From: Pegoplata infirma
Lineage: Eukaryota > Arthropoda > Insecta > Diptera > Anthomyiidae
NCBI GenBank assembly: GCA_963921195.1
Contig: OY992540.1
Coordinates: 135,582,694-135,646,693, forward strand
Direction of reading: 5' to 3'
Length of the DNA stretch: 64,000 nucleotides
Below are positions 55,395-64,000 of the stretch, in pieces. The notes below the pieces were generated by a model. It was given only the letters and a program-made list of their open reading frames with translations. It had not been told where the DNA came from and ran no database searches. Both the position numbers and the translations under genes were made by a program. Every line of letters begins with the position of its first letter. Within the stretch, counting starts at the first letter, position 1.

Positions 55395-55950
55395 TTAATT
55401 TTTATTAAAAAATAAAAATTGTTTTATTCGACCTTTAAAATATTATATTTTGAGGATGTTTATTCTGGCTCGAGGTCATTATTTTCTTTATTAATTAAAA
55501 CCATGATATTCTCATAGCATAATTTTCAAGAAAATTATTTTTTTGTTTTAAATTTATTTATGTTGGTCATTTTTGCAAGACTTAATCGACACGTGTTTCG
55601 GAATTTGTCAGATTCCATTGTCAAGATTATTTAGCAAAACGATTTGTCATTAGACTCGTTTGCTACTTTGTAGTAAATCGTTTCTATTTTTGCTAAATAA
55701 TCTTGACAATGGAATCTGTCAAATTCCGAAACACGTGTCGATTATGTCTTGCAAAAATGACCAACATAAATAAATTTGAAACAAAAAAATAATTTTCTTG
55801 AAAATTATGCTATGAGAATATCATGGTTTTAATTAGTAAAGAAAATAATGACCTCGAGCCAGAATAAACATCCTCAAAATATAGTATTTTTATTACACAA
55901 CAATAAAAAAAATGTGTTTTAAATTTACCAAAATTTAGGATTTTAATAAA
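55395..55950. repeat. Inverted-dimer palindrome
   Basis: Left arm about 55437-55637 and right arm about 55692-55893 are near-perfect inverted copies (ttgaggatgtttattctgg ... ccagaataaacatcctcaa), joined by a roughly 55-bp spacer. A single, diverged arm in one orientation is at 59620-59872, so this is a repeat fused head to head. Noncoding. Confidence 0.85.
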
Positions 55951-56051
55951 AATTGTTCGCGACCCCCCTGTAACTCTTCTGCGACCCCCTAGGAGGTCGC
56001 GACCCACCGAACCATTATTGTAAAGAATAATTTAGCACAGCTAAATATGTA

Positions 56052-56704
56052 CACTCAAAAAAAAAAGTTTGTAAAATTACAAGTAAAAGGTCTTGTAATT
56101 CTATTTTACTAATATTTGTGTCTTTTTACAAAAATTGTTGTATATTTAATAAAACAAAAACTACAATTTGCTTTGTAATTTTACTATTATATGTTGGTAA
56201 ATTTATTTTACAAATTTTTTAGGTCAATTTACAAAAAAGTAAATTATTTTACAAATTAAAAAAATATTACAAGGTGTTTAGTTTTTTTACACAAGAAAAC
56301 TGTAATTGTACAACAAAGTTTTACTTGATGTTATTTAGTCTTTCTACCAAAAAAATGTTTTATTACAAGATTTTTTTTTAAGATCGTTTACAAGGTTTTC
56401 AGTTTGAAAAAGTACAAAATTCCAATGTAATTTTACACTTATTTTATTACTAGAATTAATGTTGTTTTACAAAAAAATTTAATTATTCAACAATAGGACA
56501 CGCAAAAATTTTCTAAGTTCAGAATTTTTTTGCGTTTTGGAGTAAAAAATTTAGTTAAAAATCATTTTTTATAAATAAAAAATTTCATGAAAAAAAATTT
56601 TGGAAATTTTTTAAGTTCCGGTAACAAAAATTTTTCAACTAATTGTAAACTTTAGAAAAAAATTAAAAGTTAAGTTAAATACCACAATTTTTATGTGTTT
56701 CTAC
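56052..56704. mobile_element. 5' part of a second CACTCAAAAAAAAAAGTTTG element
   Basis: Matches 51871-52490 closely and starts after TA (56050-56051). It ends exactly at the TA (56705-56706) where the next, complete element begins; its own right part is not found after 58380. Confidence 0.8.
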
Positions 56705-56706
56705 TA

Positions 56707-58378
56707 CACTCAAAAAAAAAAGTTTGTAAAATTACAAGCAAAAGGTCTTGCAATTCTATTTTACTAATATTTTTGTCTATTTACAAAAATTCTTGTATTT
56801 TTAATAAAACAAAAACTACCGTGCGCTTTGTAATTTTACTATAATATGTTGGTAAATTTATTTAACAATTTTTTTAGGTAAATTAACAAAAAAAATAATT
56901 ATTTTACAAATTAAAAAAAAATTACAAGGTGTTTAGTTGTTTTACACAAGAAAATTGTAATTGTACAACAACATTTTATTTGATAGTATTTAGTCTTTCT
57001 ACCAAAAAATGTTTTATTACAAACAATTTTTTTTTTCAAGATTTTTTAGTTTACAAGGTTTTTAGTATTTTGACACAAAAAAATGTAATTAAACAAAAAT
57101 TTGTATTGAAAAATAATTATGCAACAATAGGAGACGCAAAAATTTTCTAAGTCCATATTTTATTAAAAATTATTTTTTATAAATAAAAAATTTCATAAAA
57201 AAAAATTTGAAAATTTTTTAAGTTCCGGATACAAACATTTTTCAATTAGTTGTAAGCTTTATCAAAAAAATTGAATATCAAGACAATTTTTTGGTAACTT
57301 GCTTTAAGTAAAATACCAAAATTTTTATATGTTTTTACTATATTATTGTTCTAGTTTTTTTGTTTGTATTTTTACCATTTTTTGGTAATTTTACCATATT
57401 TTTTTGATACTTTTTTTTTAAATCTGGCACTAAAATGTCAATCAAAAGCTGTCAATTATGAAAAATTAAGTTTTTTTCTTATTTTATCAGGTACTTAAAC
57501 GTCCAATCTACAATATCCAAATTTTTTTTTTTTTAATATTTTTTAAAAATACTTGCTAAAATAATTAAAAATTCGAAAAAAAGGTAATTTTTTTGACTAG
57601 TTTTTCTTGAAAATATAAGAAATTTCTTGTGAAGCCTCCTTCTCAATTCTCATATGTTCTACTTAAGAATAACGAAATTCCGAAAAAAAAATAAAAAAAG
57701 TGCAGTGTTATACTCTAAAAAGTTTGTTAAAAGTGTTCAAGTGAAAAAAAAAATCATTTCAGGTTGTTAAAGTGCTACTCCAGCTGCCGAAGAAGGAAAA
57801 ATAAGATGCACCAATGGAAAAAACCTTTAAATTTACAAAACCAATATGTAAATATACCAAATTTTTTTGTAAATTTACAAAACAAATATGAAAATTTAAA
57901 AAACAAAATTGTATACTTACAGAAAAAGTTGTAATTTTACAAAAATGAAGTAGAAAATACAAAAACAATATTGTAAATTTACAAATTATTTGGTTAAACT
58001 ACTGTTTTTACGGCAAAAAAATAAGAAAAAATGGTATATTTACAATAAAAATTGTAAATTTACCACTTTTTACTGTAAATATACAAGTTTTTTGCCATAA
58101 AAAACTGTAGTTAAACCAAACAATTTGTAAATTTACAATTTAATTTTTTGATTTTCTACTTTATTTCGTAAATTTACAACTTTTTTTGTAAGTCGACAAT
58201 AATATTTTACAAAAAAAAGTTGTAAATTTACACTTTCTCCCCGTAATTTTTTTGTTAAATCAATTTACAAATTATCCCCGTAACATTACGGGGATTCTTG
58301 CTAGTACATATTTTACAAAACCTGCCCCGTAAAATCACGGGGATTTTATGTCATTTTACAAACTTTTTTTTTTGAGTG
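56707..58378. mobile_element. 1.7-kb TA-flanked element, complete copy
   Basis: 1,672 bp, CACTCAAAAAAAAAAGTTTG to CAAACTTTTTTTTTTGAGTG, TA after it (58379-58380). Same layout as 51871-53567, including the two GC-rich hairpins at about 58275-58345. No transposase. Confidence 0.85.
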
Positions 58379-58581
58379 TATGTACCTCTTACTAGTTTCA
58401 AAATTTAATTCGTTTCATTTTCTTAAATTTCTCACCATTCTAATTTGTACATATGTGTATTCATACACACACATACGTACGTTGCATTGTTATAAATAAA
58501 TGATTAACAATAATTCTTATATGTTCGTATAATAACTAAAAGTTTCTATTATTCTTATTTTTTTTTTTAACTTTATTGTAG

Positions 58582-58808
58582 CATGATTTTAGGAGCATTT
58601 CCCATTAGTACAAAAAATTCATCATCAACAACAACAAACAATAAAAATGGAAAATGCCGATTTTTATTTCTATGCGGTGGCTATATTTTATTTCTAATAC
58701 TTGGCGCTGCCATGTTTTCGGCCATTGAAGCACCAAAAATAGATGTGATATCAAAGAAAGTCGAAACATTTCGTAATCAATTTTTGGAAAAATATACATG
58801 TTTAAACG
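58582..58808 (+). CDS. Two-pore (K2P) potassium channel, N-terminal exon
   Basis: The exon starts after a strong acceptor (tttttttttaactttattgtag, AG at 58580-58581) with the ATG at its second base, so the 5' UTR is spliced from an upstream exon not identified here. It ends at CG|GTAAGT (GT at 58809-58810) after 75 codons plus one base. Residues 1-23 are a Ser/Thr/Asn-rich N-terminus; 25-46 form a membrane segment (FLFLCGGYILFLILGAAMFS) followed by AIEAP, the first transmembrane helix and following motif of TWIK-like K2P channels; then the extracellular cap helix (VETFRNQFLEKYTC) with a Cys at 73. The channel would carry background K+ current at the plasma membrane. Pore loops lie in later exons outside the window. 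I cannot say which fly K2P gene it is. Confidence 0.78.
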
Positions 58809-60720
58809 GTAAGTACCTACATCACGTACACATACTCACTCGTATATTGAAGTGTGACAGATAAAAATGAAATGTGAAATTATACTGAAATGATCGATGA
58901 TTTTAATTGCAATACGTGCTAATGAATTAGCAAAATTTCTATGGGAAAAAATTTACTTTAATGAAATTTTTTTGTAAAGAATTTAAAAATTGTTTTTAAA
59001 GTAAAAATGTCTAATACCCTGTTCTCACTTACAGCTAAAAGCTGTTTTTAGGTATATTTTCCATAACAAAACACTCAGGGTTTTTTTTTATAGTTCAGCG
59101 ATAAATATTTTTTACACGCATTTGAAATTGGTGAACTTTTATTATAATTATAATAATAATTGCTTGAAAACTGTATAAGTGGCGTATGAGTAATTTTGTA
59201 CTTGCCTTTAATTAACAATCATACGCAACGGTGCACTATGGTTTATTTTTAATAATTTGACTATTCAGTAAGTAGTAGGGATGCCAAACGGGATTGACAT
59301 TTACAAATCCCGGGACTCAGGATTTTTAAACTGGGAACCCGGGATTTCGGAATTTTTTGGGATTTCGGTATTTATAAAAATTAAAATTTCTAACGTTATA
59401 TTTTAAATATTTTTTTTATAATTAAATATTTAATTAATTCATAACCATTGAATACTTAATAACACACTTTGTACAAAATCGAACTATCCAAATCGGGTTG
59501 CCAGACAGCCTGGATTGGCCTAGATTTTCCAGTTATTTTGAGTCTGGTCCAGTTTCCAGCTAAAATATAATTTGTCCAGTTAAAAACGAATTTCTTTAAT
59601 TTTAACAATTATTTTTTTTAATTTCTGATTAATTTTTATTAAAAAATAAAAAATGTTTTTATTCGACCTTTAAAATATTATATTTTGAGTAGGTTTATTT
59701 TAGTTCGAGGTCATTATTTTCTTTACTTATTAAAACTATGATATTCTCATAGAATAATTTTCAAGAAAATTATTTTTCTGTTTTAAATTTGTGTTGGTAA
59801 TTTTTACAAGACTTAATCGACACATGTTTCGGAATTTATCAGATTCCATTGTCGAGACTATTTAGCAAAATAAAAACCCTTTAATGATTAGGGAAGAGAT
59901 TTCCATGCAAATGCATGTTTTTTGTCGATAGTCTAAATCTAATCGACCAATAATCTTTCCGAATCAAGAAATTTGCGTTAAAATGGCATCGATTTGCTTT
60001 GCATATTTTTGCATATTTTGGTGAAAATGCCTATTTTTGCATATTTTGGTGAAAATTCCTATTTTTGCATATTTTGGTTTTTTAAATGCATATTTTGTGC
60101 ATATTTCCAACTTTTAAGTGCATATTTTTTCATATTTTGCCATAAATTAGCAAAAAACACAAATTGAAATTTATTTGTTTTAAAAACTATTTAAAAATTT
60201 ATTTTGAAAAGAGGAAAAAAAAATTTTTTTTTAATTTTTTTTTTATAGATTGTCTTAATTTCTAAAAAAATTTGGATATAAAAATCTGGGGTCCAGCGTC
60301 CAAACTTAAGCTTGAAATTACGTCAGCTATAACCGGTATATATTTCGCAACAATCGATTCAGTACCCACTTACAGAGTAGCTCAATTATTAAAAATAAAC
60401 CACTGTGCACCGTTGCGTATGATTGTTATTTAAAGGCATTTACAAAATTAAGCATACGCCACTTTAACAGTTTTCATGCAATTATTATTATAATTATAAG
60501 AAAAGTTCACCAACTTTAAATGCGTGTAAAAAAAAATATTAGAGCTGAATAAAAAAGAATCTTAAGGGTTTTGTTATGAAATATGTCAGCATTTATTTGC
60601 TTTTGGTTTCATCCTATTCCGATTTTCGTTGATGCACTGTGTTATTTATGATATTCAAAAGTTGTTAAAAGATAATTATAGCATGCATTTTTTTGGAAAA
60701 ATGCAAAATTTCCAAAAATT
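58809..60720. other. Intronic DNA with a broken palindrome and hAT fragments
   Basis: Left arm about 59060-59260 and right arm about 60385-60580 are inverted (aacaatcatacgcaacggtgca / tgcaccgttgcgtatgattgtt). Between them lie a TAGGGATGCC-type fragment (about 59278-59345), a single arm of the 55.4-kb palindrome (59620-59872), and a truncated relative of the inner hAT MITE (about 59893-60265, starting TAGGGAAGAGATTTCCATGC). No further channel exon is seen. Confidence 0.6.
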
Positions 60721-60729
60721 TATGACTAT

Positions 60730-61850
60730 ACGAAAAATGTCTTAGAATCTCTCGAAAATGTCTCAGAATCGGAAACTTTTCTATACGAAAAATGTCTCAG
60801 TATCTGAAAATTTTTCTATACGAAAAATATCATAGAATCTGATAGCTTTTCTGAAACTTGTAGCAACTTCAACACTTAAAAAAGTTTCTTAGAAATCTTA
60901 GAATCGCAGACGTTTTCCTAGAAATGTCCCAGAATTTTAAACTATACGAAATATTTCTCAGAATCTAAGACTTTTTCTAAACGAAAAATGTCACAGAATC
61001 TGAGATTTTTTAAAACGACAAAGGTCTTAGAATCTGATACTTTTTCTAAACGAAAAATGTCTCAGAAACTGAAACTTTTCTATAAAAAGTCTCAGAATCT
61101 GAGATTTTTTCTATACAAAAAATATTTTTTTGAATCTTAGATTTTTTTTTACAAAAAATGTCTCACACTCAAAAAATTAAGTTAGAAAACTCCAATGAAA
61201 ATGTCAGTTAAAATAACTACTTTGTAAGTTGTTTTTGGGTCAACTAATTTTTCAGTTAAAACAACTAACAATGTGACTTATTTAGTAAAACCAACTTACA
61301 TTTGTAGTCAAAACAACTAACAAATGTAGTAAAAATAAAATAATCAATATATAACTTTTGGAAAAAAAAAATTGTAAATTTTCCAGAGAAAAAAATTTAC
61401 GACCAAAATTTTTTTTTGTTTTTATTTTTTCTTAAAAACAGCTGTAACAAATAAAAATAATGAAAATTATTTTTTTTAACTACGAAAATTTTTAAATGAT
61501 AAATAAAATTAACAACTTTAAATAACGGATACTACATTACAGTACTTTTTTACAAAAACGATTTAAAATAACTAACAAAAATAGTTGTTTGATATTTTTC
61601 ATACAAAAACAACTGACTTTGTAGTTGAAAAAAACTAACTACTGTAAAATATACAAACAACTTCCATGTAGTCACTATAGAAAAGTGTTTTGGTGTAGGA
61701 AGAACGTTTCGGAATCTCAGACTTTTTTGTAGAAAACATATCTTAGAATCCGAGCATTTTCTAAGGAAAAAGAACCTAAGATATTTTCTAATCGAATTAT
61801 GCCTCTAAATTTGGAAAATTGTTTATAAGACGATTTTTTCTAAACATTAC
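60730..61850. repeat. Decayed 35-bp satellite (reverse), with MITE inserted
   Basis: 60730-61165 and 61688-61849 show aaaatgtctcagaatctga / tttttctata units, the reverse complement of the left-edge satellite, strongly diverged. The MITE at 61166-61687 splits them. Confidence 0.75.
61166..61687. mobile_element. MITE, CACTCAAAAAATTA family, right end decayed
   Basis: Starts CACTCAAAAAATTAAG and follows the family to ccatgtagtcactatag, where the usual terminal tattatgtgagtg-type end is lost. Same orientation as 17950-18493. Confidence 0.7.
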
Positions 61851-62392
61851 ACTCAGAAAATTATGTAAGTTATTACCTGTTAGTTGTTTGTATATTTTAC
61901 AGTAGTTAGTTGTTTTCAACTGTGTATGAAAAATATCAAACAACTATTTCTGTTAATTATTATAAGTCGTTTTTTTTTTTAACAACTAACAAAAAAGTAC
62001 TGTAATGTAGTAACAGTTATTTAAAGTAGTTAATTTTATTTCTTTTTATCTCTGAAAAATTGTCAAAGTTTTTTTCCAAATAATAAAAATAAATTTTCGA
62101 TTTATTTATTTTTCACAATTAAAAAAAAAAAATTGCTCTTCAAATTTTTTTTCTGAAAAAATTTTTGAAAAAAAAAATTATATATTGAATATTTTATTTT
62201 TACTACATGTTAGTTGTTTTCACTACAAATGTAAGTAGTTTTTACTACATAAGTCAGTTGTTTTTTATCAGTTAAAAAAAACTAACAATGTTAGTTGATT
62301 TAACTGAAAAAGTAGTTGACACCAAACCAACTTACAAAGTAGTTATTTTAACTGACATTTTCAGTTGATTTTACTAACATAATTTTTCGGTG
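61850..62392. mobile_element. MITE, CACTCAGAAAATTATG family
   Basis: 543 bp from CACTCAGAAAATTATG (TA before, 61848-61849) to CATAATTTTTCGGTG. Opposite orientation to the copy just before it. Confidence 0.82.
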
Positions 62393-62412
62393 GGAAAATG
62401 GCTCAGTACTTG

Positions 62413-62660
62413 AGAATTTTCTAATATATCCGGGATTTGGTGGATATAATTTTATAAAATTAGATCAAATTATATACAATTTTATCTAGTTTTATTAAAT
62501 TTGATCAAATTATATATAATTTTATATAATTTTATAAAATTAAATAAAATTATATCCACCAAATCCTGGATATAATTAAATATAATTTTATCAAATTATA
62601 TATAATTTTATATAATTTTGTATAATTTTATCAAATTATGCATAATTATATATAATTTTT
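62413..62660. repeat. ataattttat-rich low-complexity repeat with inverted ends
   Basis: gggatttggtggatataatttta near 62431 and taaaattatatccaccaaatcc near 62545 are inverted; between and after them 'tatataattttat' units repeat. Confidence 0.6.
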
Positions 62661-62888
62661 TTACTCGGATATGTATTTAGTTTTTGTTGATAAATTCTCT
62701 AAAGAAATATAGTTGTTTATATACGTGATACTCAACCTTCATCTTTTAGAAAGAGCTAATCTTGACTTTTAGTTATTCTCCAAGCAATTTGTCCAGACTT
62801 ATCTAAATAACACAAAAATAGCTGACAACTAAAAATTAACTCAAACAAAACTATACAACACAAAAAAAAATATACTATACATTAAGGG

Positions 62889-64000
62889 TGTTCACAGTTG
62901 CATAGACCGCTAAAGTTTTGCATGAACATGTTTTATGGTTCGTTTTAGACGGAAATAAAAAACTTCTTTATTTGATCAATATCACAACAAAAGTAAAGAA
63001 ACTATTTATTGAAAATTTAAACAAGAAAAATTTTCAATTAATTATAAAACAAAATTTACTGAGTTAACAAATAAAATAAATAACAAAGTAAATAATAACA
63101 AGTACATAATTTAAACAAATTATTTCAACACTCCCACTATTTGTTTAAAGTGTGACTACTATTTCTGTTTTACATAAATCAAATTCCTTAATAATTTAAA
63201 ACGAGATTTAGGAAGAGCTTTAGTGAAAATGTCAGCTAACTGTTCATCAGATGATACATAATTCAAGCAAAATAAGTTATCTTCATATTTTTCTCTGATA
63301 AAATGATAACGAACATCAATGTGCTTAGTACGCTTGTGAAATTCAGGATTCTTTATTAATCGAATTGAACTTTGATTATCCATGTTTAAGTCAGTAGAAA
63401 TTTGTACACCAGTTAATTCATTAAGAAGACGTTGCAACCATACTAATTCTTTAACAGCGACGCTTGCTGCAATATATTCAGACTCAGTGGTCGATAAAGC
63501 GACTGACTTCTGTCTTTCCGATCCCCAGCTAATTATACTACTACCAAATAGAAAAACATACCCTGATGTAGATCGCCTAGATTCCTTATCACCTGCATAA
63601 TCGGCATCACTATATCCAAATAATTTCATTTGAGTGTTTCCTTCAAAACGAATTCCAAAATTAATAGTAGATTTCAAATATTTAAAAATTCGTTTCACAG
63701 CATTAACATGAGCCACATTTGGATTCTCCATAAAACGACTTACAACTCCCACTGCAAAACTTATGTCAGGCCTTGTAGCAATAGCCAAATATATTAAACT
63801 GCCAACAGCTTCTCGAAAAGGAAATTGTGTATCCTTTGAATCTTCAAAATTTTCAAAAACTTCATTTACATCTAATGGTGTTGATACTCCCTTGCAATTT
63901 TCCATTTGGAATCTTTTAAGAACTTTAGAAGCGTAGTTTGTTTGATTTAAACTTAACGACCCATCTTCATATCGGCATATTTCTAAGCCCAGGAAACATT
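62889..64000 (-). mobile_element. Copia LTR retrotransposon, 3' end (runs off right edge)
   Basis: The 242-bp 3' LTR at 62889-63130 has TG...CA ends (in element sense TGTTGAAATAA to GTGAACA). Next to it is the polypurine stretch AATAGTGGGAG (63141-63131), then the end of pol. The base block AAGGG at 62884-62888 is the candidate target duplication; its partner lies outside the window. Confidence 0.88.
63159..63998 (-). CDS. Copia pol, C-terminal part (RT end and RNase H), partial
   Basis: Open from the window edge to TAG at 63159, about 279 residues. RT C-terminal part with YRYEDG-like, YASKVLKRF, GSLIYLAIATRPDI and VKRIFKYLK; RNase H with GYSDADYAGD, STTESEYIA, DNQSSI and KHIDVRYHFIR, ending with QLADIFTKALP. 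These are standard Ty1/Copia motifs with catalytic Asp and Glu residues present. No stop or frameshift is seen. The Met at 63905 is internal, not a start. A 248-codon part downstream of it is what remains if read alone. Confidence 0.93.
   Translation of the reverse strand, partial: CFLGLEICRYEDGSLSLNQTNYASKVLKRFQMENCKGVSTPLDVNEVFENFEDSKDTQFPFREAVGSLIYLAIATRPDISFAVGVVSRFMENPNVAHVNAVKRIFKYLKSTINFGIRFEGNTQMKLFGYSDADYAGDKESRRSTSGYVFLFGSSIISWGSERQKSVALSTTESEYIAASVAVKELVWLQRLLNELTGVQISTDLNMDNQSSIRLIKNPEFHKRTKHIDVRYHFIREKYEDNLFCLNYVSSDEQLADIFTKALPKSRFKLLRNLIYVKQK

Overview
The window is AT-rich, intron-bearing nuclear DNA of an insect, most likely a calyptrate fly (blow fly / house fly relatives). 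This rests on fly-type short introns and splice signals in a transposase gene, insect BEL, Gypsy, Copia, Harbinger, Tc1, mariner and hAT elements, and a dispersed repeat with 'ataccctccac ... cggaatgacaaac' ends of a kind I recall as common in muscoid flies. The species call is inference. Almost everything is transposable-element DNA, much of it nested. The only host gene piece I would defend is one exon of a two-pore potassium channel at 58582-58808.

Layout. 1-1970: 35-bp satellite running off the left edge. 3130-12190: dispersed repeat (called repeat A here) split by a complete, very young BEL/Pao retrotransposon (4035-12094) with identical-looking 488-bp LTRs, one gag-pol frame and an extra downstream ORF behind a good splice acceptor. 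13.3-17.0 kb: a TA-type MITE, then an arm of a foldback repeat (GGGGCATTCC family) interrupted by a MITE and by two hAT MITEs, one inside the other. 17.5-20.2 kb: a repeat with a tRNA-like core (repeat C) interrupted by a hAT-like element (itself holding a MITE), a repeat A copy and a Harbinger-type MITE. 22.2-36.2 kb: one nested locus. A foldback element carries a hAT-like foldback (22270-24294) in its left end and a Ty3/Gypsy element (about 24859-35025) in its left arm, and the Gypsy pol is split by an apparently complete PIF/Harbinger element (26581-29365).

36.7-41.8 kb: a Tc1 relic, decayed satellite, a MITE, and a non-LTR retrotransposon relic split by a hAT. 42.4-51.9 kb: MITEs, two neighbouring repeat C copies, a 428-bp foldback with a 9-bp target duplication, a Tc1-type element with about 380-bp inverted arms, and more foldback arms. 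51.9-58.4 kb: two related 1.7-kb TA-flanked elements with GC-rich hairpins, a mariner relic and an inverted-dimer palindrome. 58.6 kb: the K2P exon. 59-62.6 kb: a broken palindrome, decayed satellite and MITEs. 62889-64000: 3' end of a Copia element running off the right edge.

The proteins are those transposons use on themselves. Gag binds and packages RNA; protease, RT, RNase H and integrase copy and insert the retrotransposons. The Harbinger Myb/SANT protein and DDE nuclease normally act as a pair. The best candidates for something little described are the BEL element's third ORF, the foldback family that repeatedly sits at one point of repeat A, and the two-palindrome satellite. All coordinates, identities and duplications were read by eye, without alignment software.
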